NCBI GenBank assembly: GCA_022953095.1
Contig: JALJCR010000001.1
Coordinates: forward strand, 372,001-436,000
Source: Qipengyuania sp. ABI-127-1
GTDB taxonomy: Bacteria > Pseudomonadota > Alphaproteobacteria > Sphingomonadales > Sphingomonadaceae
Length of the DNA: 64,000 nt
Direction: 5' to 3'
Shown one piece after another: positions 34,891 to 45,167 of this stretch. How positions within the stretch are numbered: the first letter of the stretch is position 1; each line of letters begins with the position of its first letter. A model generated the notes under the pieces. That model ran no database searches, was not told the origin of the DNA, and was given only the letters and a program-made list of their open reading frames with translations. Made by a program: the position numbers and the translations under genes.

Positions 34891-36171
34891 ATGGATTTCA
34901 CCATTCCGCAGGAGCTCGAAGACTATTACGCGGAACTCGAGAGGTTTATCGAGGCGAAGATCGAGCCGCTGGTCGCCCGCGACGACAATATCCGGTTTTT
35001 CGATCACCGCCGCGAGAATGCGCGGACCGATTGGGAGCGGGGCGGGCTACCGAATGAGGCGTGGGAGGACCTGCTGCGGCAGGCCCGCCAGATTGCCGAC
35101 GAGGCAGGACATTGGCGTTTCTCCGCGCCGAAGAAATATGGCGGGAAGGATGGATCGAATCTGTGGATGGCGGTGATCCGCGATCGGTTCGCTCAGCGTG
35201 GGCTTGGCTTGCACAACGATTTGCAGAACGAACATTCGATCGTCGGCAATTTCCCCTTCGTCGCCATGTTCGAAACCTTCGGAACCGAGGAACAGAAACG
35301 GGAATTCATTGAAGGCGGTTTCGCAGGCACGCGCCGCGTCGCCTTCGGCCTGACCGAGCCGGATCATGGATCGGATGCCACGTGGATGGAGACTAAGGCT
35401 GTGCGCGAAACGCGCGACGGGGTCGATGGCTGGCGTATCGATGGTGAGAAGATGTGGATCACAGGCATGCATGTGGCCACCCACTGCGCCATGTTCGCGC
35501 GCACCAGCGGCGAGAACGGCGATGCCAGCGGTATCACCTGTTTCCTGGTGCCCAATCCCAGCCCTGGCCTCGAGATCGAGGAATGGATGTGGACTTTCAA
35601 CATGCCCACCGACCATCCGCGGCTGTCGGTGAACCATGTCTGGGTGCCCGACAGTGCGATCCTCGGTGTGGAGGGGCGGGGCCTTGCTCTGGCACAGAGC
35701 TTTGTCCACCAGAACCGTATCCGCCAAGCGGCATCGTCGCTCGGTGCGGCAAGCTATTGCGTCGAAGAGAGCGTGCGCTATGCCCGGACACGCAAACCCT
35801 TCGGCGAGGAATTGGCGAAGAACCAAGCGATCCAGTTCCCGCTGGTGGAACTAGCCACCCAATGCGAGATGCTGCGCCTGTTGATCTACAAGACCGCGTG
35901 GGAAATGGACAATATGCCGCATGAGGAGATCGAGAAGACAATCTCCGACAAGGTTTCCATGTGCAATTACTGGGCGAACCGGCTGGTTTGCGAAGCGGCA
36001 GACCGTGCGATGCAGGTCCATGGCGGGATCGGCTATTCGCGCCATAAGCCGTTCGAGCATATTTACCGCCACCACCGCCGTTACCGGATCACCGAAGGGG
36101 CGGAGGAGATCCAGATACGCAAGGTCGCGGCTTACCTGTTCGGCTATCTGGGGGCCAAGCGCGGCAAATAG
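34891..36171 (+). CDS. Acyl-CoA dehydrogenase family protein (ACAD10/11 or LvaC-like)
   Basis: 426 residues from ATG 34891, with AGAGGA 9 nt upstream. FAD-binding and substrate motifs are normal: AFGLTEPDHGSDATWMETKA, DGEKMWITGMHVATH, RKPFGEELAKNQAIQ, AMQVHGGIGYSRHKPFEHIY. The C-terminal TEGAEEIQIRK holds the Glu of the classic ACAD base region. The 4-nt spacing from the kinase gene suggests a shared pathway: phosphorylation of a 4-hydroxyacyl-CoA, then phosphate elimination or rearrangement by this flavoenzyme, leading to beta-oxidation. That role is inferred from LvaA/LvaC and ACAD10/11; a plain medium- or branched-chain dehydrogenase is the alternative. Confidence 0.9.
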   Translation: MDFTIPQELEDYYAELERFIEAKIEPLVARDDNIRFFDHRRENARTDWERGGLPNEAWEDLLRQARQIADEAGHWRFSAPKKYGGKDGSNLWMAVIRDRFAQRGLGLHNDLQNEHSIVGNFPFVAMFETFGTEEQKREFIEGGFAGTRRVAFGLTEPDHGSDATWMETKAVRETRDGVDGWRIDGEKMWITGMHVATHCAMFARTSGENGDASGITCFLVPNPSPGLEIEEWMWTFNMPTDHPRLSVNHVWVPDSAILGVEGRGLALAQSFVHQNRIRQAASSLGAASYCVEESVRYARTRKPFGEELAKNQAIQFPLVELATQCEMLRLLIYKTAWEMDNMPHEEIEKTISDKVSMCNYWANRLVCEAADRAMQVHGGIGYSRHKPFEHIYRHHRRYRITEGAEEIQIRKVAAYLFGYLGAKRGK

Positions 36172-36274
36172 GCTCGCTCCTGACCGCGCCCATGTGCCGT
36201 TCGTAGAATTTGCGCTTGACCGCCTCGCAGCAGGAATGCCTCTTGCCCGGCGGGAAATATCGGGGACTGACATT

Positions 36275-38464
36275 ATGACCACTATGTTTCGCTTGCTGGG
36301 TGCGGGCCTGCTGCTTTCGACCTCTGTTGCTGCCATGGCGCAGACCGTGCCCATCGTTCTGCCCGGCGCGCCCGGCGAGACGCCGCGTGTGATCGAACCC
36401 GAGGAAGCCATCGCGCTGTCCGACACGCGTTTCTCCCCGGCGGATGTCGCTTTCATGCAGGGTATGATCGTCCACCACCAGCAAGCGGTCGACATGGCGC
36501 AACTGGTCAGGGATCGCACCAATAACGAAGCGATCCTGAAAACCGCCGACCGCATCGAGGCGGGTCAGAAAGACGAGATGGATTTCATGCGGACCTGGCT
36601 CAAGGACCGTAATCTGGAAGTCGCGATGCAGGGCATGGGCCATGCGCATCATACGATGAAGGGCATGGCGACGCCCGAACAGATGCGCGAGCTCGCCGCC
36701 GCCGACGGTACGGCTTTCGACCGCTTGTTCCTGCACCTGATGGTCGAGCACCATCGCGGCGCGGTGACAATGGTCGACGATCTTCATGGCACGTCGGGCA
36801 GCGCCTACGATCCGGTGATGTATGAATTCACCAACGACGTGGTGACCGACCAGAAGGCTGAAATCGACCGGATGAATGCCACGCTGGCGACTCTCTCGAC
36901 CGATCCGCGCGCCACGTTGGTGGCAGGTTTTCGCGATGCGGGCGAGGCGATCCTGAACCTGCGCAAAGTGGCCACGCTCGAAAAGCCGCCTGGCTTCTTC
37001 GATCCGGAGAACCCCGCCCAATTGCAGCCGGTGAAAAAAGAGGACGAAGAGGAGGCCGACAAATCGCCGCGCGAAGAGGGCGAGGAAATCGAGGAGGACG
37101 AGCCCGAGTTCGGTGAACGCGGATCGCTGCTGAGCTTTGCTTTTACTGACATGGCCTTCAGCGGCGATATGATGGTGGCGGGCAGTTACCATGGCTTCAA
37201 CGCCTATCGCCTGGGCGATGACGGCGTGCCGCAGCTGGTCAGCTCGGTCGTGTGCCCGGGCGGGCAGGGCGACGTATCGATCGTGGGCGACCTTCTGATC
37301 ATGAGCGTGCAGGATCGCCGCGCGCGCGTCGATTGCGGGTTGCAGGGCGTCGACGACAAGGTGAGCGAGGAACGCTTCCGCGGGCTCCGCATATTCGACA
37401 TGTCCGACATAACCCGCCCACGCCAGGTCGGGCTGGTTCAGACCTGTCGCGGCAGCCACACGCATTCGATCGTGAAGGCCGACGAAGATCGTCTGATCGT
37501 TTACAATTCGGGCACGAGCTACGTCCGCGACGATGAGGAACTGGCGGGCTGTTACGAAGTCGGAGGCGACAATACGGCGCTGTTCAGCATTGACGTGATC
37601 GAGATCCCAGTCGCCGATCCATCCGCATCGCGCATTGTCGACCGTCCGCGCGTATTCGCCAAGGATGGCGAGATCGCCGGCTTGTGGCGCGGCGGCGACC
37701 ATGGCGACGGGACGCAGGACACCTATCGCACGGACATGTGTCACGACATCACCGTATTCCCCGCGCTCGATCTTGCAGCCGGTGCCTGCTCGGGGAATGG
37801 CATCATCCTCGACATCGAGGACCCGCTCAAGCCGGTGCGCATCGACGACGTGACCGATGAAGGCTTCGCCTATTGGCATTCGGCGACCTTCAACAATGAT
37901 GGCACCAAGGTCCTGTTCACCGACGAATGGGGCGGCGGTGGCCGTCCGCGTTGCCAGGCAGGGGACCCGAAGAACTGGGGCGCCAATGCATTCTACGCGA
38001 TCGAGGGCGGCAAGCTCGTTTATCACGGAACCTACAAGCTTCCCGCGCCGCAAGGCGACAAGGAGAATTGCGTCGCGCACAACGGTTCGATCATTCCGGT
38101 TCCCGGCCGGGATATCTTCGTCCAGGCGTGGTACCAGGGCGGGATTTCGGTGATCGACTTCACCGATGCGAGCAAACCGTTCGAGATCGCCTATTTCGAC
38201 CGCGGCCCGGTCGATGAGGACCAGCTTGTCACAGGCGGTTACTGGTCGGCCTATTGGTACAACGGCCGCATATACGCGACCGAGATCAGCCGGGGGCTCG
38301 ACGTCTTCGCGCTTGAGCCGAGCGAGCATCTGACCGCAGCGGAAATCGCAGCGGCCGAGGCGGCGGTCTATGCCGACGGCCTGTTCAATCCGCAGACGCA
38401 GACCCAGGTCACCTGGCCTGCCGACGTGCTTGCGGCGGTCGAGGAAAGCCGCACGGGCGGGTAA
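36275..38464 (+). CDS. Secreted DUF305 - LVIVD-repeat protein
   Basis: 729 residues from ATG 36275 (GGGGA upstream). A signal peptide (about 1-21) ends at VAAMA-QT. The DUF305 ferritin-like helical domain (about 50-210) has the two histidine motifs FMQGMIVHHQQAVDMAQL and LMVEHHRGAVTMVDD. An acidic linker rich in Glu/Asp (about 250-290, KKEDEEEADKSPREEGEE) joins it to a C-terminal beta-propeller-like region with LVIVD-type repeats (RGLRIFDMSD, GISVIDFTD, RGLDVFALE) and paired Cys residues. DUF305 proteins are often linked to copper or metal stress. Probably periplasmic or surface-exposed; function unknown. An in-frame extension to 35921 overlaps the ACAD gene and lacks coding character. Confidence 0.87.
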   Translation: MTTMFRLLGAGLLLSTSVAAMAQTVPIVLPGAPGETPRVIEPEEAIALSDTRFSPADVAFMQGMIVHHQQAVDMAQLVRDRTNNEAILKTADRIEAGQKDEMDFMRTWLKDRNLEVAMQGMGHAHHTMKGMATPEQMRELAAADGTAFDRLFLHLMVEHHRGAVTMVDDLHGTSGSAYDPVMYEFTNDVVTDQKAEIDRMNATLATLSTDPRATLVAGFRDAGEAILNLRKVATLEKPPGFFDPENPAQLQPVKKEDEEEADKSPREEGEEIEEDEPEFGERGSLLSFAFTDMAFSGDMMVAGSYHGFNAYRLGDDGVPQLVSSVVCPGGQGDVSIVGDLLIMSVQDRRARVDCGLQGVDDKVSEERFRGLRIFDMSDITRPRQVGLVQTCRGSHTHSIVKADEDRLIVYNSGTSYVRDDEELAGCYEVGGDNTALFSIDVIEIPVADPSASRIVDRPRVFAKDGEIAGLWRGGDHGDGTQDTYRTDMCHDITVFPALDLAAGACSGNGIILDIEDPLKPVRIDDVTDEGFAYWHSATFNNDGTKVLFTDEWGGGGRPRCQAGDPKNWGANAFYAIEGGKLVYHGTYKLPAPQGDKENCVAHNGSIIPVPGRDIFVQAWYQGGISVIDFTDASKPFEIAYFDRGPVDEDQLVTGGYWSAYWYNGRIYATEISRGLDVFALEPSEHLTAAEIAAAEAAVYADGLFNPQTQTQVTWPADVLAAVEESRTGG

Positions 38465-38465
38465 G

Positions 38466-39281
38466 CTAGGCCTCGATCGCTTTTCTCACATCCTGGACGA
38501 ATCCGGTGCGGCGGATGATCGAATAGAGCAGCCTGGCCGCTATGCGGCCCGGCCAGCGCATCGGGCGGCGCACTTGCAGGAACAAGACCACACGTGGTTC
38601 TTGCGTTTCGTTCCAGACTTCGTGTGGATTGGTCTCGTCGAACACCATCCACTCTCCCTCGGCCCAGTGTACCGGCGTCCCGTTCACTTCCATCTCGCAG
38701 CGACCGGGACCCTGCGGGATCGCAAGTCCGAGATGGCAATTGAGCCAGGCCTTGGTCAGCCCGCGATGGCGCGGAACGTGCGTGCCGGGCTCCATGATCG
38801 AGAAGAATGCGACCACGAGCCCGGGTATCCGGTCGAGCATGGCAGCGGTCTGCGGGCACCGGGCGCGGTTTTCCCGGGCCTTGAAACCATAGCCTTCGAG
38901 AAAGAAGCTTTTCCAGGCAGAGCTGTTGGCAATTCGCCGATGGTCGGGCGAAAGCTTGCCGAATGCGGGTATCGAGCGACGCTCCACTAGGAGGGACGCA
39001 AGTTCCTGTCTGACGATATGCCATTCGCGCTGCAACTCATCGAGGCAGGGAAGGTACGAAGCGGGCAGGATCGCCTCGTCTCCGACCAGCGACTGGCGCG
39101 TGAACCAGCGATTCACCGGATCGCGCAGGCGTTTGCCCATGCGGATCAGAGCCGATTGCTTCGGCCTTGTATAGCGTTCCCGCGGCTCGGGGCGCGAGGC
39201 GTCGTCGTTCGATCCATGCCGAGGCTCGAGCGTGTCCTCGCGACCATTCTGGCGGGGCAGGGTTGTCGGCCCATTCCTCAT
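38466..39281 (-). CDS. Aspartyl/asparaginyl beta-hydroxylase domain protein
   Basis: 271 residues from ATG 39281; ATG 39140 (224 residues, MGKRLRDP...) is an alternative, and neither has a clear Shine-Dalgarno. The double-stranded beta-helix domain carries GTHVPRHRGLTKAWLNCHL and EGEWMVFDETNPHEVWN, the His and other residues expected of the Fe(II)/2-oxoglutarate Asp/Asn beta-hydroxylase (PF05118) group, also related to LpxO-type lipid A hydroxylases. A C-terminal hydrophobic stretch (RIAARLLYSIIRR) may touch the membrane. The substrate cannot be told. It lies downstream of the groEL terminator and is convergent with the DUF305-LVIVD gene. Confidence 0.82.
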   Translation of the reverse strand: MRNGPTTLPRQNGREDTLEPRHGSNDDASRPEPRERYTRPKQSALIRMGKRLRDPVNRWFTRQSLVGDEAILPASYLPCLDELQREWHIVRQELASLLVERRSIPAFGKLSPDHRRIANSSAWKSFFLEGYGFKARENRARCPQTAAMLDRIPGLVVAFFSIMEPGTHVPRHRGLTKAWLNCHLGLAIPQGPGRCEMEVNGTPVHWAEGEWMVFDETNPHEVWNETQEPRVVLFLQVRRPMRWPGRIAARLLYSIIRRTGFVQDVRKAIEA

Positions 39282-39404
39282 GAAACGCGGGTTTATCCGG
39301 ACCGTCGGCGCAATCCTTGGAATATCGCGCCAAATCGACAAGAGCCGTTTGGGAGCGGTTGAAGCGCTTGCGCGTAGCGGCGGGGTGCGGCGAGACAGGA
39401 CCAA

Positions 39405-39440
39405 CGAAAAGGCCCGGCAGGACTGCTCCTGCCGGGCCTT
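39405..39440 (-). terminator. Rho-independent terminator of groEL
   Basis: Perfect 14-bp stem AAGGCCCGGCAGGA / TCCTGCCGGGCCTT with a 4-nt loop; on the minus strand it is followed by TTTTCG, 27 bp past the groEL stop. Confidence 0.9.
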
Positions 39441-39467
39441 ATTGTGTTTGGTCGGTCGGGGAAGGGC

Positions 39468-41135
<1,668 letters not shown>

Positions 41136-41171
41136 TTATGTGTCTGGTAGGAAGCGAAGAAGACTCGGCAA

Positions 41172-41459
41172 TCAGCCGATGATCCCCATGATGTCGCTTT
41201 CCTTCATGATCAGAAGGTCTTCGCCGTCGAGCTTGACTTCGGTGCCCGACCACTTGCCGAACAGCACGCGATCACCGACCTTGACGTCGAGCGCGATACG
41301 GTCGCCATCATCGTCCCGCGCGCCATCGCCGACGGCGACGATTTCGCCTTCGCTCGGCTTCTCCTGGGCGCTGTCGGGAATGATGATCCCGCCGGCGGTC
41401 TTCTGATCGGCTTCGATGCGACGGACCAGAACGCGGTCGTGCAGCGGACGAAATGCCAT
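41172..41459 (-). CDS. groES: Co-chaperonin GroES
   Basis: 95 residues: [21 protein letters not shown] (first part of the fold), the mobile loop [19 protein letters not shown], and [17 protein letters not shown]. Caps the GroEL ring. Preceded by AGAGG, a CIRCE element and a heat-shock-like promoter. Confidence 0.98.
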   Translation of the reverse strand: MAFRPLHDRVLVRRIEADQKTAGGIIIPDSAQEKPSEGEIVAVGDGARDDDGDRIALDVKVGDRVLFGKWSGTEVKLDGEDLLIMKESDIMGIIG

Positions 41460-41496
41460 AATGATGACCTCTCTTCTTAAGAGTGTGAAACAAGGA

Positions 41497-41523
41497 TTGG
41501 CACTCCCACTCCGAGAGTGCCAG
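41497..41523 (-). promoter_or_regulatory. CIRCE element (HrcA operator)
   Basis: TTGGCACTC-N9-GAGTGCCAG matches the CIRCE consensus TTAGCACTC-N9-GAGTGCTAA, with perfect inner arms. It lies 38 bp before the groES start in the 5' leader. HrcA repression of groESL is well established; hrcA itself is not in the window. Confidence 0.92.
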
Positions 41524-41531
41524 CGAGGCGC

Positions 41532-41559
41532 ATTTGGGGACGCCTTTTCGTCGAGTCAA
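41532..41559 (-). promoter_or_regulatory. RpoH-like promoter of groES-groEL
   Basis: On the minus strand TTGACT (41559-41554) is followed after 14 bp by CCCCAAAT (41539-41532), which resembles the CCCCAT-type -10 of sigma-32 promoters. It lies directly upstream of the CIRCE element. Confidence 0.55.
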
Positions 41560-41610
41560 CGGGGCGTCGGCGAAAAAAGTTGCGATGCTTTCGCCGGGGT
41601 GTGCGCGTGT

Positions 41611-43038
41611 TCAGGCCAGGCGAGGGGGCCTGTCCGTCAGTCCGAGTTTTTCGCGCTGGTGCCAGCGCCAGCCGAGCAGCGCGGCCGCAACCGTAAGGCC
41701 GGTGGCGAGCCCGATCCACACACCCACCCCCGCCAGCGGGGTACGGAAACCGAGATAAAGCGAAAGGCCGATGCCGGGCACCCAATAGGCGAAGGCGGCG
41801 ATCCACATGGGTACGCGCGTGTCCTGCAATCCGCGCAGTGCGCCTGCGGCGACCGCCTGCATCCCGTCGAACAACTGGAAAGCGGCGGCGATCACGATGT
41901 ATTGCAGCGCAAAGCCGACCAGAACCGCGTTTTTCGGATCCCACGGGTCGATATAGATCGCCAGCAGCGGCTTGGGGATCACCACCATCGCAAGGGCCGT
42001 CAGCGCCATGAAACCGGTACCCACGAAGATGGCGGTCCAGCCCGCGCGTTTCATACCGATGGAATCGCGTGCCCCGTAGAAATAGCCGACACGGATCGTC
42101 GCGGCCTGACTGACCCCGAAGGGCACCTGAAAAGCAAGCGCGGCAATCTGCAGGGCTACCGTGTGGGCAGCCAGCTGGGTTGCGCCGATATTGCCCATCA
42201 AAAAGGCGGCGGCACCGAAAATCCCCGCTTCGGCGGTGATGGTCAGCGCGATCGGTGTGCCGATGCGCGTGATATGCACAAACCGCTGCCAGTCGGGCGA
42301 CCACCACCGCCCGAAGACGCGATAGCGATGCAGTCTGGGATCGAGGCGGATTACAAGGATATAGGCGGCGAGCGTAGTCAGCGTGGTGAGGATCGTCGCC
42401 ACCGCTGCGCCCTTGAGGCCGAGCTCGGGCGCGCCGAGATTGCCGAAAATGAAGGCATAGTTGGCGAGCGCGTTGACGAAGATGCCGGCAGCAGTGATCG
42501 CGGTGGCGAAGATCGGGCGGTCCAGCGTGGAGACGAAGCTGCGCAGCACGTTGTTGAACAGCATGGGCACCAGGCTGAGCACCAGCAGCGTATTGTATTC
42601 GATTGCCATGGCGATAATCTGTGGTTCCTGCCCGGTGATCCGCATCAGCGGGCCAAGCAGCAGGCACACTCCGATCCCGCCAATTCCCGAGATCAGCGCA
42701 AGCCAGAGCGCCATGCGCACCGAACGGCGGACCGGACGCAATGCGGGCGCGCGCTCGCCAAGTTCGGCTGCCGCGACTGGTGCGACCGCGCCGGTCAGGC
42801 CGGACAAGGCCCACAGGACCATGCCGAAGAGCGCCACCGCCAAAGCCGAGGCCGCCAATTGATCCTGACCCAGCCGCGCGATGAAGATCACATCGATCGC
42901 ATAGGTCAGCATCTGCAACAGATTCGCCGCCGCCAGCGGCCAGCTCAGCCGCAGCGTCGCGACCAGTTCGTCGCGCCAGCCATCACCGCCCGGTTCCGCA
43001 ATGGTGGGCGTGGGCTCCATGGCGGTCTCGTGCGTCAT
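41611..43038 (-). CDS. MATE-family multidrug efflux transporter
   Basis: 475 residues from ATG 43038 (ATG 43020 also possible). About twelve transmembrane segments in two six-helix halves, each beginning with the family pattern (LRLSWPLAAANLLQMLTYAIDVIFIARLG in the first half; RIGTPIALTITAEAGIFGAAAFLMG in the second, given here only by position: about residues 30-60 and 250-275). NorM-type MATE proteins export cationic drugs and dyes with Na+ or H+. Substrates here are unknown. A longer in-frame start at 43155 is Ser/Arg/Pro-rich and rejected. Confidence 0.92.
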   Translation of the reverse strand: MTHETAMEPTPTIAEPGGDGWRDELVATLRLSWPLAAANLLQMLTYAIDVIFIARLGQDQLAASALAVALFGMVLWALSGLTGAVAPVAAAELGERAPALRPVRRSVRMALWLALISGIGGIGVCLLLGPLMRITGQEPQIIAMAIEYNTLLVLSLVPMLFNNVLRSFVSTLDRPIFATAITAAGIFVNALANYAFIFGNLGAPELGLKGAAVATILTTLTTLAAYILVIRLDPRLHRYRVFGRWWSPDWQRFVHITRIGTPIALTITAEAGIFGAAAFLMGNIGATQLAAHTVALQIAALAFQVPFGVSQAATIRVGYFYGARDSIGMKRAGWTAIFVGTGFMALTALAMVVIPKPLLAIYIDPWDPKNAVLVGFALQYIVIAAAFQLFDGMQAVAAGALRGLQDTRVPMWIAAFAYWVPGIGLSLYLGFRTPLAGVGVWIGLATGLTVAAALLGWRWHQREKLGLTDRPPRLA

Positions 43039-43394
43039 GCAGCCGGACCGGATAGGCGAAGGACAGGTCCCGCTCAAACCGCCCGGAGCAATCGAGAGCA
43101 ATTGGCGTCCCGCATGGTGCGCGCAAGCCACACTGCGCGATGCTCTGCCCGGCATTGGCCGAAAAATGGTCCGCTTGGGAGGTAACGGTGTGCGAGGCTT
43201 TCAACGGACTGGTCGATCGGATCGGCAGCGCTGCCATGGTTCGGTACCGGACGGCCGACCATGGTCATCGTCAGGGATCGAAAATCGGTTGGAAGTGACG
43301 CTGGCGACCGGTTCGATCTGAATCGGATGAAAGGAGAATTGGCTCACCGACCGATCGCGGGCATCGATCGCCTGGCACATGAGGGAGAAAAACC
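43039..43394. other. Intergenic region, no gene seen
   Basis: This divergent region between the MATE gene and the HNH-like gene holds short palindromes, for instance GGCAGCGCTGCC and an ACCATGG/CCATGGT inverted pair around 43230-43262. Small reading frames inside it have no convincing coding character. It should hold promoters for both neighbours, but I see no clear -35/-10 pair. Confidence 0.4.
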
Positions 43395-44060
43395 ATGGAG
43401 AGTTCGGAAGCGGTCGAACCCGTCGCCGCACTGCAGGATTTCGTCGCTCGCTTCGGCGACCAGCGACTGTTTTCGACACAGGCGAAAATCGTGACCTACA
43501 CTGCACCGTTATACAATGTGATCGGAAGCAGCGGCGATCCCAAGATTCCCGGCTATCCGAGCTGGACTTACCTACTTCAACAGTTCGGCATAGGCGTGGG
43601 CACCAACGACCATTGTTATGTCGATCCCCAGACGCCCGACCATACGCATCCCGCGTTCCTGGTGGGCGGGCATATGACCCCGAATAAGGACGGCAGCGTC
43701 CCGTCGACCGACATCTGCTACCTGATGCCGCTGTGCAAATGGCACAATGGCAAAGGTAACAATCACGTGGCTTTCCCGCATTCGCTGACACAGATCCTCG
43801 AACTGTACGGCTACATGACGAGCGAGCCTGCCGCGACATTCCTGGCGCGCCTTTCCGGGCAAGCCCCGGCCGCGCTGATTTTCGCCGAGGCGCAGGGGCT
43901 GAAGTTTCAGACGCTGTCCGAGGAGGATATCTCGCGGATCAAGTCGGGCTCGGTCGTCGATGCCCTGGGTTCCGAGGTGGCCGACAGGCACATCGTCCTT
44001 CGCCGCAGAGAAGACCGCGACGGTGTCTATTACACGGTCGACCAAGCTCAGCTCGACTAG
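43395..44060 (+). CDS. Orphan protein with HNH-like Cys/His motif
   Basis: 221 residues from ATG 43395 with GAGGGAG 7 nt upstream. I do not recognise a named family. The central part, VGGHMTPNKDG (about 91-101) followed by CYLMPLCKWHNGKGNNH (about 109-125), has the H...PLC..HN pattern of a degenerate His-Me-finger/HNH-like or zinc-binding module seen in many uncharacterised bacterial proteins. Nothing suggests a signal peptide or membrane segment. It stands alone between the MATE gene and the convergent rplL gene. It could be a nuclease, or a protein that keeps only the zinc fold. Confidence 0.7.
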   Translation: MESSEAVEPVAALQDFVARFGDQRLFSTQAKIVTYTAPLYNVIGSSGDPKIPGYPSWTYLLQQFGIGVGTNDHCYVDPQTPDHTHPAFLVGGHMTPNKDGSVPSTDICYLMPLCKWHNGKGNNHVAFPHSLTQILELYGYMTSEPAATFLARLSGQAPAALIFAEAQGLKFQTLSEEDISRIKSGSVVDALGSEVADRHIVLRRREDRDGVYYTVDQAQLD

Positions 44061-44096
44061 GCTGGCCGGCCCGCCTGCCAGCGCGACCGGGATAGG

Positions 44097-44127
44097 AAAA
44101 AGGGCGGCGCCTCGCGGCACCGCCCTT
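44097..44127 (-). terminator. Rho-independent terminator after rplL
   Basis: On the minus strand AAGGGCGGTGCC-GCGA-GGCGCCGCCCTT is followed by TTTCC with T-rich context. Two more perfect hairpins lie between it and the rplL stop: GATCTCG/CGAGATC (44133-44151) and TCCCCGC/GCGGGGA (44166-44182). Confidence 0.8.
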
Positions 44128-44190
44128 CGTCTGATCTCGCGAAACGAGATCGAAGCGTAAGCAGATCCCCGCAGCGCGGGGAGCAGGAGC

Positions 44191-44568
44191 TTACTTGAGC
44201 TCGACGGTACCGCCGGCTGCTTCGATCTTGCCCTTGATTTCTTCGGCTTCCGCCTTGTTGACGCCTTCCTTGAGCGGCTTGGGCGCGCCTTCGACAAGAG
44301 CCTTGGCTTCCGAAAGGCCCAGGCCGGTGATGGCGCGGACTTCCTTGATGACCTGGATCTTCTTGCCACCGTCGCCGGTCAGGACGACGTCGAATTCGTC
44401 CTTTTCTTCGGCTGCGGCACCTGCGTCACCGCCAGCGGCGGGGCCGGCAACGGCAACGGCAGCGGCGGCGCTAACGCCCCACTCTTCTTCGAGCGCCTTG
44501 GCAAGCTCAGCGGCTTCCATGACGGTCAGCTTCGACAGTTCTTCAACAAGCTTGGCGATATCGGCCAT
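44191..44568 (-). CDS. rplL: Ribosomal protein L7/L12
   Basis: 125 residues. The N-terminal dimerisation part is [28 protein letters not shown], followed by an Ala/Gly-rich hinge, then the C-terminal domain with [41 protein letters not shown]. Forms the ribosomal stalk on L10 and recruits translation GTPases. It lies 83 bp after rplJ on the same strand. Confidence 0.98.
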   Translation of the reverse strand: MADIAKLVEELSKLTVMEAAELAKALEEEWGVSAAAAVAVAGPAAGGDAGAAAEEKDEFDVVLTGDGGKKIQVIKEVRAITGLGLSEAKALVEGAPKPLKEGVNKAEAEEIKGKIEAAGGTVELK

Positions 44569-44651
44569 GATGTTTCACTCCAAAAATAAGGCCGGGGTGT
44601 CCTGATGGACGAATGCCCCGATGAATATGTGTTCGTGCGTCGAACCGGCTC

Positions 44652-45167
44652 TTACGCGGCTTCCTTGGCGCCATAGGCACCGAATACGCGTGCGAGCATC
44701 GAGGTGGGTTCCTTGATCGTGCGGACAACCTTGGTTGCCGGCGCGTTGACGAGGCCCACGATCGTGCCACGAAGTTCGTCGAGGCTGGGCATCGAGGCGA
44801 GCGCCTTGACCCCTGCTTCGTCGAGCTTCTGCGCGCCCATCGAACCGCCGACGATTTCGATCTTGTCGGTGGTCTTGGCGAACTCCACCACGGCCTTGGC
44901 CGCGGCAACCGGATCCTCGGAATAACCGAGGGCAGTCGGACCGGACAGGTACTCTTCGAGGCCTGCGTAGTCGGTGTCCTTCAGGGCGAGCTTGGCAAGA
45001 CGGTTCTTCGCAACCTTGTAGGTCGCACCGGCTTCACGCATCTTCGAGCGCAGTTCGGTCGACTGTTCGACCGTCAGGCCCAGGTTGCGGGTGACGACCA
45101 CCACGCCCGCCTGGTTGAAGACATCGCTGAGCTGGGCGACCGCATCGGCTTTCTGCGAACGATCCAT
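44652..45167 (-). CDS. rplJ: Ribosomal protein L10
   Basis: 171 residues from ATG 45167, chosen because GGAG stands just upstream and MDRSQKADAVAQLSDVF is the family N-terminus; an in-frame start at 45305 adds an Arg-rich stretch that is really leader RNA. L10 anchors the L7/L12 stalk to 23S rRNA. In most bacteria rplJL is followed by rpoBC on the same strand; here rpoBC is divergent, about 2.8 kb beyond the rplJ start. Confidence 0.97.
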   Translation of the reverse strand: MDRSQKADAVAQLSDVFNQAGVVVVTRNLGLTVEQSTELRSKMREAGATYKVAKNRLAKLALKDTDYAGLEEYLSGPTALGYSEDPVAAAKAVVEFAKTTDKIEIVGGSMGAQKLDEAGVKALASMPSLDELRGTIVGLVNAPATKVVRTIKEPTSMLARVFGAYGAKEAA

